A model generated the notes under the pieces. The model worked only from the letters and a program-made list of their open reading frames with translations, searched no databases and had not been told where the DNA came from. Below are positions 44,243 to 53,538 of a DNA stretch of 64,000 nucleotides, one piece after another. The position numbers and the translations under genes were made by a program. Every line of letters starts with the position of its first letter. Position 1 is the first letter of the stretch. Source of the stretch: Streptomyces sp. NRRL F-5122 (GTDB lineage: Bacteria > Actinomycetota > Actinomycetes > Streptomycetales > Streptomycetaceae); the NCBI RefSeq assembly GCF_001507435.1, contig NZ_LMWH01000254.1, positions 62,001 through 126,000 of the forward strand, in the 5' to 3' direction.

Positions 44243-46195
44243 GTGACGACTGCGCCCGCATTACAGCAACTGGTCCTCAAGGTCCATTCCAGATGTGACC
44301 TGGCGTGCGATCACTGCTACGTCTACGAACACGCCGACCAGAGCTGGACCCGGCGCCCCAAGATCATCTCTCAGGACACCGTCAGGCAGGTCGCTCACAG
44401 TCTCGCCACCTACGCCAAGGAACGCGAACTTGCCACCGTCTCGGTGATCCTGCACGGCGGGGAGCCCCTTCTCGTTGGCCCCCTCCGGTTACGCGGCATC
44501 TGCGAAGCGCTCACCACGGCTCTCGCCCCTGTGACCGCACTCGATCTGCGCATTCACACCAACGGCGTGCAGCTGGGACCGCGCCACCTCGAGGTCTTCC
44601 GGGAGTTCGACGTCAAGGTCGGCATCTCCCTGGACGGAGACCGTGCCGCGAATGACCGCCATCGCCTGGACCGCAGAGGCCGCAGCAGTTATGACCGGGT
44701 CCTGCGAGCCGTCGAGTTGCTACGGACCCCGGAGAACCGGCACCTGTTCGCCGGGCTGCTGTGCACCGTGGACGTGGAGAACGACCCCGTCGCCGTGCAC
44801 GACGCCCTGACCGCGCTCGATCCACCACGTATCGACTACCTGCTCCCCCATTCCACTTGGGACAATCCACCTCCTCGAACCGACGGATCGCCGACGCCCT
44901 ACGCCGACTGGCTGTTGGCCGTGTTCGATCGCTGGGAACAGCAGGGCCGAAAGGTACCGGTGCGGATCTTCGAGTCCGTGCTCAGCACCCTGGGCGGCGG
45001 ACCCAGTCTGACCGAGGCACTGGGACTCGCCCCGTCCGATCTCGCGGTTGTGGAAACCGACGGCACATTCGAACAGGCAGACTCCCTCAAGACGGCCTAC
45101 GACGGCGCGGCGGAAACCGGCTACGACGTCCTCCAGCACAGCTTCGCGGAGTTGGCGGATCACCCCGGCGTACGGAAACGGCAGCTCGGCATCGACGGGG
45201 TGAGCGACACCTGTCGGGCGTGTCCGGTCGTCGAGTCCTGCGGCGGCGGCCTCTACGCGCACCGATACAGCAGCAGCCGCGGATTCGACAACCCGTCCGT
45301 GTTCTGCGAGGACCTGCGCGCCTTCATCGAAGGAGTGACCGAACGGGTCGAGAGCAAAGCAGCCGCCGTCCGAAGGGGCGGTGAGTTGCGGTTCTCGTAC
45401 GTCGAATTGAGCCGACGCCTGATCACCGGTCAGCTCGAGCGGCTCGTCGCCCTTCCCGGCGGCGAGGAGGCTTGGCGCCTGCTGGCCCGGTTGGACGCCG
45501 ACGAGCGGAGCCGCCCACATGTCGACGCGGTCCTCGGCCATCCCTATCTCCTGTCCGTCCTCAGCAGTCTTTGGCTGCTTCCCGGTGGAAACGCCCTGCT
45601 CATGGCGCTCACGGCGGCCGCGGCCGTACGAGCGGGAACGGCCGCTACGCTCTCCTGGGACCAGCCCCACCGCGAACTGCACCTCCCCACGCTCGGGACC
45701 GTGACGCTCCCCGAGCCCGGCCGCGTCGAACTCACGGTGACCGATGAAGGTTTCCAAATCCGCAGTGAGACGGACACGGAGCCCGGAAGATGGCGCCCCC
45801 TGGGGAGCGTCGAACTCGCCGACGGCACGTCCTTGCTCGTGGACGACGCCGATCCGTTGCGCCGCGACTCCTACTCCGTTCCCGTGGCCCCTCCGCTGGC
45901 ACCCGCGGACCTCGACGCGTTTCGCGAACGGGTGCGAGCGGCCTTCGGCCTGTTGGAGGCCCATAGGCCCGGCCGGCTCGACGACGGCGACATGCTGGAC
46001 GTCACGACCGTCACACCGCTCGCGCCGGGCGCCGGACTACGGCTCGGCAGTCACGGCTACGCGGCGCTGGGCCTCGCCGTCGACTTCTCCCCGGAGGAGT
46101 TCGCACGCGAACTGCCCGGCCTGAGGCGACGGATCCTTCCAGCCGCCCCTGATCGGGTGACCGGCCCCGGACGGGAGACGGTCCCTCATGCCTGA
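44243..46195 (+). CDS. fxsB: radical SAM/SPASM cyclophane-forming maturase FxsB with degenerate HExxH-type extension
   Basis: A 650-residue protein from the GTG at 44243 (GTG 44234 is possible). The radical SAM cluster motif is Cys18-x3-Cys22-x2-Cys25 in SRCDLACDHCYVYEH, and HGGEPLL follows. A SPASM region with CRACPVVESCGGG and a later Cys (VFCEDL) lies near residues 325-370. Residues 380-650 resemble the HExxH peptide-hydroxylase domain (HPYLLSVL, AAAAVRAG, LPTLG). At the place where I expect HExxH the sequence reads GLRRR, and the chain then ends, so this half looks inactivated. Its substrate is the adjacent FNSSI peptide. It overlaps the acetyltransferase gene by 8 bases. Confidence 0.85.
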   Translation: MTTAPALQQLVLKVHSRCDLACDHCYVYEHADQSWTRRPKIISQDTVRQVAHSLATYAKERELATVSVILHGGEPLLVGPLRLRGICEALTTALAPVTALDLRIHTNGVQLGPRHLEVFREFDVKVGISLDGDRAANDRHRLDRRGRSSYDRVLRAVELLRTPENRHLFAGLLCTVDVENDPVAVHDALTALDPPRIDYLLPHSTWDNPPPRTDGSPTPYADWLLAVFDRWEQQGRKVPVRIFESVLSTLGGGPSLTEALGLAPSDLAVVETDGTFEQADSLKTAYDGAAETGYDVLQHSFAELADHPGVRKRQLGIDGVSDTCRACPVVESCGGGLYAHRYSSSRGFDNPSVFCEDLRAFIEGVTERVESKAAAVRRGGELRFSYVELSRRLITGQLERLVALPGGEEAWRLLARLDADERSRPHVDAVLGHPYLLSVLSSLWLLPGGNALLMALTAAAAVRAGTAATLSWDQPHRELHLPTLGTVTLPEPGRVELTVTDEGFQIRSETDTEPGRWRPLGSVELADGTSLLVDDADPLRRDSYSVPVAPPLAPADLDAFRERVRAAFGLLEAHRPGRLDDGDMLDVTTVTPLAPGAGLRLGSHGYAALGLAVDFSPEEFARELPGLRRRILPAAPDRVTGPGRETVPHA

Positions 46196-46952
46196 GAGAG
46201 ACCGACTCACGCGTTCCTTGACCCGGTTGGGCATTCGGCGCGGAGGTGTACTCATGGTGCATTCCTCCTTGCGGGGCAGCGGGCTGCGCGACCGCGAAGT
46301 CCTGCACGCCCTGCGCAAGGCAGTCGGACCGCACGGCACACTTGTCGTTCCCGCCTTCACCCCCGAGAACTCCGACACCTCCACCGCCCACCAGGCGCTC
46401 GTCGCCGGCATGACGGACCGGGACGTCGTTGCGTTCCGGGAGTCCATGCCCCCCTTCCTGCCGGACACGACCCCATGTCCGTCGATGGGTGTGCTCGCCG
46501 AATGCGTACGGACCACGCCCGGCGCTGTACGCAGCGCACATCCGCAGACCTCCTTCGCCGCGCTCGGCGCTCGTGCCCGCGAACTGATGGCGGACCACCA
46601 CCCCCACTGCCATCTCGGGGAGCGCTCGCCCCTGGCCCGGATGTACGAAGCCGACGCCCAAGTGCTCCTGCTCCGCGTGGGGTTCGGCGTATGCAGCGCC
46701 TTCCATCTGGCCGAGTACCGGATGGTCCCGCCACCGCCGTCGCGACTGTACCGCTGTGTGGTCCAGGACAAGGGCAACTGGATCACCTACGAGGACCTCA
46801 CGCTGAACGACGCGGACTTCGCCGAGGTCGGGGCGACCCTCCCGGGTGAGCTGCTCTCCGTCGACACGGTGGCGGAGAAGCCCGTCATGGTGTTCGCCAT
46901 GCGGTCGGCAGTCGACCACGCGCGACGCGCGTTGACCGAAATTCGGCGATGA
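46188..46952 (+). CDS. AAC(3)-family N-acetyltransferase in the FxS operon
   Basis: A 254-residue acetyl-CoA-dependent enzyme of the aminoglycoside 3-N-acetyltransferase fold: VLMVHSSLRGSG near residue 21, TLVVPAFTPENS, and VRSAHPQTSFAALG with the catalytic-type His. The ATG overlaps the fxsB stop (ATGCCTGA), implying coupled synthesis. Its place inside a RiPP operon makes acetylation of the processed peptide amine more likely than antibiotic resistance, but this is inference. The family length is normal and no deletion is seen. Confidence 0.85.
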   Translation: MPERDRLTRSLTRLGIRRGGVLMVHSSLRGSGLRDREVLHALRKAVGPHGTLVVPAFTPENSDTSTAHQALVAGMTDRDVVAFRESMPPFLPDTTPCPSMGVLAECVRTTPGAVRSAHPQTSFAALGARARELMADHHPHCHLGERSPLARMYEADAQVLLLRVGFGVCSAFHLAEYRMVPPPPSRLYRCVVQDKGNWITYEDLTLNDADFAEVGATLPGELLSVDTVAEKPVMVFAMRSAVDHARRALTEIRR

Positions 46953-47088
46953 ATGGCCCGAAAGAAGCCCCGCTTATCAGGGCCTCGTCAGGCACATTTG
47001 ATTACTCCCGGTGGGACGGTGAGAGCAGCGCCCGCTGGAGGGACGACATGCCGTCGGTGAGCGAACCGGCCGGCAGGCGGGGGGTCGT

Positions 47089-48420
47089 GTGGATTACTCG
47101 GGCCGGGGCTGGCTGTCCGACACCAGGCCCTACTTCTTCCTGAGTTACGCCCACACACCGGCATGGGGCCCGAGCCGCGGCGACCCCGATCACTGGGTCT
47201 ACGTCCTCTACAAGGACCTGTGCGACAACATCATGCACCTCACCGACCTGCCCGCCGGCGCGTCGGCCGGGTTCATGGACCGGGAGATGCACTCCGGAGA
47301 CGGCTGGCCCGAGAAACTAGCCGAACATCTCGCGATCTGCCGGGTCTTCGTACCGCTGTTCTCGCCGCGGTACTTCACAAGCGAGATGTGCGGCCGTGAG
47401 TGGTATGCCTTCAACGAGCGGATACTACGCGCCCGGGCCGCCGGCGCCGGCAACCTTCCCGCCATCGTCCCGGCCCTGTGGGCGCATGTGGGCTACGACC
47501 AGCTCCCGGAGTCCGTGCGGCACATCCACGTCGACCACGCTGCCTTCGGAGCGCGCTACGCGGACGAGGGGATCTACAGCCTCATCAAGCTGAACCGGCT
47601 GCGCGACGAGTACGAGGAAACCGTGATGCAGTTGGCCCGGCGCATCGTCCAGGTCGCCCACGACTCTCCGCTGCCCTCCTGTCAGCCGCGCCGCTACGAG
47701 AACACGCCCAGCGCGTTCAAACCGCGCGGCGAGGGTCCTCGGAGCATCCATCTCACCGTCGCCGCACCCACCCTCCACACCATTCCGGAGCACCGCGACC
47801 GTCGCCCCTACGGCGAGCATCCCCATGACTGGAACCCCTATCCGGAGGAATCCGCCAGAGCCCTGCCCGGTCTGGCCGAAGAACTCATCCGCTCCCTTGA
47901 CTACCGGGTCACCGTGGCATCCTTCGACGACGAGGACACCGGACCCGAGCCCCTCGCCTCACCCGAGGACGACAAGCCGCCGGGCCGGCCCGGGATCCTC
48001 CTGGTCGACCCCTGGGCGCTCGACGACGAGGAGCGGTGCCGCAGGCTCTCCGCCTTCGACACCAACACACGCCCATGGATCAACGCCGTCGTTCCCTGGG
48101 ATCGCTCCGACCTGCAGTGCCAGAGCGAGGAAGGCAAGCGGCTCACCGACAAGCTGGAGCGGACCCTGCCGCTGACCCTGGACCGGGGCCGGCGTACCGA
48201 CTGCCGGATCGCCGTCAACGGCGTGCCCACGCTGACGGCGTTCACCGATGTCCTGCCCAAGGTCGTGGCACACGCCACGAAACAGTTCTTCAAGCACGCG
48301 ACACCGCACCCGGTTGCCGGGCCGCACGTCCCGAGACCCCGTCTGACGGGACCGACGCCCTCGACACTCCCGCACGCGCGGGACACCACGATGGAGGAGA
48401 AGCATGGCCGCGGCTCCTGA
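47089..48420 (+). CDS. fxsC: TIR-like protein FxsC
   Basis: A 443-residue protein with GTG start behind GGCGGGGGG. Residues 14-200 are a TIR-like domain: YFFLSYAHTP, then FMDREM and a helix TSEMCGREWYAF whose Glu104 aligns with the catalytic Glu of NAD-cleaving TIRs. Residues 230-390 form the FxsC-type C-terminal domain with LLVDPWALDDEERCRRL and VVPWDRSDLQCQ, distantly receiver- or TIR-like. The tail is Pro/Thr-rich. It overlaps the start of fxsT by 17 bases. It could be an NADase effector or a signalling adaptor; neither is shown. Confidence 0.82.
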   Translation: MDYSGRGWLSDTRPYFFLSYAHTPAWGPSRGDPDHWVYVLYKDLCDNIMHLTDLPAGASAGFMDREMHSGDGWPEKLAEHLAICRVFVPLFSPRYFTSEMCGREWYAFNERILRARAAGAGNLPAIVPALWAHVGYDQLPESVRHIHVDHAAFGARYADEGIYSLIKLNRLRDEYEETVMQLARRIVQVAHDSPLPSCQPRRYENTPSAFKPRGEGPRSIHLTVAAPTLHTIPEHRDRRPYGEHPHDWNPYPEESARALPGLAEELIRSLDYRVTVASFDDEDTGPEPLASPEDDKPPGRPGILLVDPWALDDEERCRRLSAFDTNTRPWINAVVPWDRSDLQCQSEEGKRLTDKLERTLPLTLDRGRRTDCRIAVNGVPTLTAFTDVLPKVVAHATKQFFKHATPHPVAGPHVPRPRLTGPTPSTLPHARDTTMEEKHGRGS

Positions 48421-51400
48421 CGGACGCATCATCACCTTCTACTCGTACAAAGGTGGTACCGGACGGACCATGGCGCTGGCCAACACGGCCTGGATCCTCG
48501 CCGCCAACGGCAAGCGCGTGCTCGCCGTGGACTGGGATCTGGAGGCGCCCGGCCTCCACCGCTTCTTCCACCCGTTCCTCGACCCGGACGTGCTGGCCTC
48601 CACCACGGGTGTCATCGACATCATCACCGAATTCCACTGGGCCGCCACGACCGGGGCGCCGCGCACCGGCGACTGGCACCGCGGTTACGCACGCGTCCAG
48701 CAGCACGCCGTCTCGCTCCACCCCGAGCGGCTCGGCTGGATCTTCCCGGACGGCGGCAGCCTCGACTTCCTCTCCGCCGGACGCCAGGACCGGGCATACT
48801 CGGCGACGGTCTCCTCCTTCGAGTGGGACAACTTCTACGAACGCCTGGGCGGAGGCCAGTTCCTCGACGCCCTGCGCGACGACATGAAGGCCAACTACGA
48901 CTACGTCCTCATCGACAGCCGCACAGGTCTGTCGGACAGCGCGGACATCTGCACCATGCAGATGCCCGATGTCCTCGTGGACTGCTTCACCCTCAGCGAT
49001 CAGTCGCTCGAGGGTGCCGCCGCCGTGGCCCGCAGTGTCGAGGAGGGATATCGCCAGCACGACGTGCGAGTGCTGCCCGTTCCCATGCGCATCGACGAGG
49101 GCGAGAAGGAGAAGGTCGACGCCGGCCGCGCCCTGGCCCGGCTCAAGTTCGACGGGCTGCCCAAGGGGCTCAACGGCGAGGAACTCACCCGCTATTGGGG
49201 CGCAGTCGAGATCCCGTACCGGCCCTATTACGCCTATGAGGAGACCCTCGCCACCGTCAGCGACGAGAAGGGCCTCGCCAACTCCCTGCTGTCCGCCTTC
49301 GAGCGGCTCACCGGAGTGATCTCGGAGGGCGAGATCAGCTCGCTGCCCGCCGTGCCGGAACCGGTGCGGCTGCGCTGCAAGGAGGCCTACGTACGGCGCC
49401 GGCCGCTCGCCAAGGTCGCAGAGGTCGTCATCGCCTACGTCGCGGAGAACCGGATGTGGGCCGAGTGGACGGAATCCGCCCTCATCCGGTCCGGATGCAA
49501 CGTCACATTACGCGATGTGTCGGCCGCGCCCCTCGAACGTCCGGACGGCGGGACCCGCACCCTCGTCCTGCTCTCCACGCCGTTTCTCAACTCCCGTCAC
49601 GCTCAGGGCTCCTGGCGGGTGCTCACCGACACTTCGGTGAGCGGGGCGTCGGCGCCGTTCGTGCCGCTGCGCGTCGACGACGCACGGCTGCACTCCTCGC
49701 ACCTGGAGTACAACCCCGTCGACCTGCACCGCCTCGACGAGGCACACTGTGCCGCCAGTCTGCTGCGCGCCCTCGAACTGCCCGCGCAGCCGCTGGACCC
49801 GGGCCCCGCCGGCCCCCGCTTCCCGGGCAGCGTGCCGCGGATCTGGAACGCGCCCCAGCGCAACGTCGCCTTCACCGGCCGCAGCATGGTCCTGGAGAGG
49901 CTGCGCGACCAGCTGGGTGGCGGCAGCATGTCCGTGGTGCTGCCACTGCCGCAGTCACAGGCGCTGTTCGGGCTCGGCGGAGTAGGCAAGACACAGCTGG
50001 CCAACGAGTACGTGCACCGGTTCATGGCGGACTACGACCTGGTGTGGTGGATATCGGCCGAACACAGCGACAATGTGGTGTCCTCCCTCGCCGAACTCGC
50101 CGTCCGGCTCGGCGCTCCCGCGGGCGACGACATGTCCATGGCCTGCCAGGAGGCGCTCCAGCGCCTCGGCCGTGGCACACCGGGACGCTGGATTCTGGTC
50201 TTCGACAACGCCGATGACCCCGAGGACCTCAAGCCGTACTTCCCCGAAGGCGGCGGCGGGCACATCCTGATCACCTCTCGAAACCAGTCCTGGGCCCAGC
50301 AGGGGCCTTCGCTGCCCATCGACGTGTTCCTCCGCGAGGAGAGCGTCGAGCACCTGATACGCCGGGCCAGGAGCCTGACGCCCGAAGACGCCGACCGGGT
50401 GGCGACAGCCGTCGGAGACCTGCCGCTGGCCGTCGCCCAGGCCGCGGCATGGCTGGCCGAGACAGCCATGCCCATCGACGACTATCTGGAGCAGCTCGCC
50501 CACCAGACGGCCGACGTCCTCGCCCTCAACCAGCCCGCCGACTACCCACAGCCCGTCGCCGCGACGTGGAACATCTCCATCGCCCGCCTGCGAGAGAGGT
50601 CACCTGCCTCGGCCCGCCTCCTGGAGCTGTGCGCCTTCATGGCTGCCGAGCCGATCGCCGCCCAACTGCTCTACAGCAAGGAGATGATCGACGCGCTCAA
50701 GCCGTACGATCCCGCGCTCCAGGAAAAGCTCGTCCTCGGGCGGGTCATCCGGGAGATCGGACGGTTCGCGCTCGCCAAGATCGACTCGATGGGCACCAGC
50801 ATCCAGGTGCACCGCCTCGTCCAGGCCGTCATCCGCTCCCAGCTCACCGAGGAGCAGCAGGAGGAGACGCGCCGGGTGGTACACACCGTGCTCGCCGGCG
50901 CACGTCCCGACGAGGACGAGCCGATCGACGACCCGGCGACCTGGCCCCGGTTCGACCTCATCTGGCCCCATCTGGACGCCTCGGGTGCCCGCAACAGCGC
51001 CGAGCCCGAGACCCGGCGGCTGATGATCGACCGGGTCCGCTACCGCTGGAAGCGTGGTGACTTCGCGCGTGCCCTGCAGCTCGCCGAGGAGTTGCTGGCC
51101 GACTGGAAGGATCTGCTGGGCGAGGACGATGTGCAGTATCTGTACCTGCGCTGCCAGCTGGCCAACGTCCAACGTTCGCAGGGGCGTTACGTCGAGGCGC
51201 GGGCGATCGACGAGGAACTGCTGGAGCGGCAGCGTTCCGTGCTCGGCGAGGACCATCCGCACACGTATGTGACCACCTCGAGTCTCGCCAGCGACCTGGC
51301 CGCGCTGGGCGACTACCGGGACGCCGTGGAACTGGCCCGCAACGCGCACGACGGATTCAGCCAGATATTCCACGAATCCCATCCGCGCACGCTCAGCGCC

Positions 51401-52330
51401 GCCAACAACCTCGCCCTCGCCCTGCGCATGGTGGGCCGTTACGGCGAGGCCCGCGCCCTCGACCAGGACGTCCTCGACCGCCGTATGGAGGTCCTCGGGC
51501 CCGATCACATCTACACGCTCGCTTCAGCGGCGTCACTCGGTCGTGACCTGCGCGAGGTCGGCCGCTACGACGAGTCCGTCTCGCTGCTGTCCCGGACGTA
51601 CGAGGCGCACAAGCGAATCCTGGGCAAGAGCTTCCCCGGAACCCTGGCATGTGCCAAGTCGCTCGCGGTGTCTCTGCGTCGGGCCGGCCAGTTCGAGGAC
51701 GCGCGCAGGCTGACTTCGGCGACCCGAGCGCAGTACCGGGCCCAGTACGAGGCCCCGAACCCGGACTCGCTGGCCTGTGATCTCAACATGGCCGCCGACC
51801 TGTATGCGGCCGACGACAGGGAAGCGGCGCGCCAAGTGGCCCAGGAAGCGCTGGTGGAGTACATGAAGGTGCCGGGCGAGGCTCACCCCTACACCCAGGC
51901 CGCGCTCAACAACCTCGGCATCTTCCACTGGGGCTGCGGTGACGTGCAGGCAGCCGAGGCCGTGTTTCTCCAAGTGCTGCCGCGGATGACGGAGGTGCTC
52001 GGCGAACATCATCCGCACACGCTGTTCTCGGGCATCAACTACGCGAATGTGCTTGCCGACATGGGCTCCCTGGAGCAGGCGCGAGAACTGGAGCAGGGAG
52101 CCATCGCCTCGCTGCGCACGGTCCTGGGACCGCACCACCCGGAGACTCTGGCCGTGGTGACGAACTTCGCGCTCACACTGGGTGCCCTGGGCCACGAGGA
52201 AGAGGCACAAGCCCTGCACGAGGACGCACTGAGGGAGCTGCGCCTGCTGCTGGGCGACGACAACGGGATCACGCGGCTGGCGAGCCAGGACCGCCGGGTC
52301 TACCGGGACCTGGAGCCCCTGGCGGTGTGA
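48404..52330 (+). CDS. fxsT: FxsT: KGGxGR ATPase, TIR-like, NB-ARC and TPR multidomain protein
   Basis: A 1308-residue protein. Residues 8-310 are a ParA/MinD-like P-loop domain with KGGTGRT at 16-22; the usual P-loop Lys is Arg, a known KGGxGR variant. Residues 333-430 look TIR-like (VVIAYVAENRMWAEWTESAL, LVLLSTPFLNS). Residues 490-740 are an NB-ARC/STAND ATPase with GLGGVGKT at 523-530, Walker B WILVFDNADD and the sensor ILITSRN. From about 840 to the end are roughly ten TPR units with repeated EDHPHT/HHPET motifs. It is probably a sensor that oligomerises on binding its trigger. A GAGGAGA site precedes the ATG. The stop is 1 base from the converging hydrolase stop. Confidence 0.88.
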   Translation: MAAAPDGRIITFYSYKGGTGRTMALANTAWILAANGKRVLAVDWDLEAPGLHRFFHPFLDPDVLASTTGVIDIITEFHWAATTGAPRTGDWHRGYARVQQHAVSLHPERLGWIFPDGGSLDFLSAGRQDRAYSATVSSFEWDNFYERLGGGQFLDALRDDMKANYDYVLIDSRTGLSDSADICTMQMPDVLVDCFTLSDQSLEGAAAVARSVEEGYRQHDVRVLPVPMRIDEGEKEKVDAGRALARLKFDGLPKGLNGEELTRYWGAVEIPYRPYYAYEETLATVSDEKGLANSLLSAFERLTGVISEGEISSLPAVPEPVRLRCKEAYVRRRPLAKVAEVVIAYVAENRMWAEWTESALIRSGCNVTLRDVSAAPLERPDGGTRTLVLLSTPFLNSRHAQGSWRVLTDTSVSGASAPFVPLRVDDARLHSSHLEYNPVDLHRLDEAHCAASLLRALELPAQPLDPGPAGPRFPGSVPRIWNAPQRNVAFTGRSMVLERLRDQLGGGSMSVVLPLPQSQALFGLGGVGKTQLANEYVHRFMADYDLVWWISAEHSDNVVSSLAELAVRLGAPAGDDMSMACQEALQRLGRGTPGRWILVFDNADDPEDLKPYFPEGGGGHILITSRNQSWAQQGPSLPIDVFLREESVEHLIRRARSLTPEDADRVATAVGDLPLAVAQAAAWLAETAMPIDDYLEQLAHQTADVLALNQPADYPQPVAATWNISIARLRERSPASARLLELCAFMAAEPIAAQLLYSKEMIDALKPYDPALQEKLVLGRVIREIGRFALAKIDSMGTSIQVHRLVQAVIRSQLTEEQQEETRRVVHTVLAGARPDEDEPIDDPATWPRFDLIWPHLDASGARNSAEPETRRLMIDRVRYRWKRGDFARALQLAEELLADWKDLLGEDDVQYLYLRCQLANVQRSQGRYVEARAIDEELLERQRSVLGEDHPHTYVTTSSLASDLAALGDYRDAVELARNAHDGFSQIFHESHPRTLSAANNLALALRMVGRYGEARALDQDVLDRRMEVLGPDHIYTLASAASLGRDLREVGRYDESVSLLSRTYEAHKRILGKSFPGTLACAKSLAVSLRRAGQFEDARRLTSATRAQYRAQYEAPNPDSLACDLNMAADLYAADDREAARQVAQEALVEYMKVPGEAHPYTQAALNNLGIFHWGCGDVQAAEAVFLQVLPRMTEVLGEHHPHTLFSGINYANVLADMGSLEQARELEQGAIASLRTVLGPHHPETLAVVTNFALTLGALGHEEEAQALHEDALRELRLLLGDDNGITRLASQDRRVYRDLEPLAV

Positions 52331-52331
52331 C

Positions 52332-53243
52332 TCACACCGGGGGCGCGCTGTCGGATCCGAAGTCCGCCATCAACCACTGGAGCACCGTCGGCAGCGCGCT
52401 CAGCGCGGCGAAGTGCGCCGCCTCCGGGTCGAGGACCGTGGTGGCCCGAGGGATGCGGGCCGCCAGCCAGGAGGAGTGGGACGCCGGTGAGAAGACGTCG
52501 CGTTCGCCGTGCCACAACAGCACCGGCACCCGGATATCGGCCGGATCGAATCCCCAGGGCCGGCACAGGGCGAGGGCGTCGTCGATCCATCCGTAGGCCG
52601 ACGTCCGAAGCGCCTCACGGTAGTTGTGCAGCATCATCATGCGGATCCCCTTGTCCGAGACGATCAGCCGGTCGGCGTCGGGGAGTTCGCTGCGCAACTC
52701 GTCGAGGAGCCGGGCGGGGTCCTTGCGGATGGCGGCGGACCGTGGAATGAGACGGGCCGCGAAGCGCTCGGGATCACGGTCGGCGGTGCGGAACTCGCTG
52801 ACGTTGGACGGTGCCATCCCCTCGAACCAGTCCAGCCCTTCGGCGTCCCGCGGAGCGAGGCCCACCAGCGCCGCGGCGCGCGTCACCCGGTCGGGCAGCA
52901 GCGCGGCACACGCCAGCGCGTGCGGGGCGCCACCGGAGCGGCCTGCCACCGCGAAGCGGTCGAGTGCAAGGGCGTCGGCGACCTCTGCGACGTCCTGGAC
53001 GCCGTCGACGACCCGGCGGCCGGCCTTGCGGTCGGAACCACCGTATCCGGGCCGGTCGTAACTGATGAGCCAGGCGCCGCGCTGGTAGAGGAACATCGAC
53101 CGGGGCCGGGGGCCGATACGGCTGCCGGGAGTGCCGTGCAGGAGGAACACCGGGCGACCGCGGGGATCGCCCGCACACTCGACCCGTAACAGCCTCCCGT
53201 CGGCCGTCCGCACGTGTTCGAGCGTGCGCACCTGTCCCCGCAT
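52332..53243 (-). CDS. alpha/beta hydrolase
   Basis: A 303-residue cytoplasmic hydrolase. VFLLHGTPGSRIGP gives the oxyanion region, AGRSGGAPHAL the nucleophile elbow with Ser in GRSGG, VLLWHGERDVFSP the acid, and DPEAAHFAAL the His. ATG at 53243 has GGGAGGGGG upstream; the open frame extends to 53525 without a better start. It converges on fxsT with no room for a terminator, so it may affect or be affected by fxsT transcription. Substrate unknown. Confidence 0.85.
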   Translation of the reverse strand: MRGQVRTLEHVRTADGRLLRVECAGDPRGRPVFLLHGTPGSRIGPRPRSMFLYQRGAWLISYDRPGYGGSDRKAGRRVVDGVQDVAEVADALALDRFAVAGRSGGAPHALACAALLPDRVTRAAALVGLAPRDAEGLDWFEGMAPSNVSEFRTADRDPERFAARLIPRSAAIRKDPARLLDELRSELPDADRLIVSDKGIRMMMLHNYREALRTSAYGWIDDALALCRPWGFDPADIRVPVLLWHGERDVFSPASHSSWLAARIPRATTVLDPEAAHFAALSALPTVLQWLMADFGSDSAPPV

Positions 53244-53538
53244 GGCGCCCCCTCCCTCGGTCCGCGGACCGGGACCACGCTGCCGGAAGATTGCCCCAAG
53301 TCGCAGCCCGCGAAACGAATCACCAGGTCGATCGCGCCTGGTTCGACCGTCTCCGGGCACCTGGAAGGGCGTGTACGAAGCCGTTCTCCAGCGGGGCCGT
53401 CCTCGGGTTCCTCCGACCGGGTGCACCTCGAGCAAAACGAACGAAGGCGGCCCCCGGATCTCCTCCAAGAGCCGCAGACTGGACCGGCGTGACGAGCGGA
53501 ACCGCCGATCGCATCGTTTCTCCACGCGTAGCGTGCGG

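Noticed and set aside
46949..47143. A 64-codon frame whose ATG overlaps the stop of the AAC(3)-type gene
   Set aside because: The ATGA overlap is tempting, but the sequence has no recognisable motif, runs across the fxsC start and has no conserved end such as FxSxx.
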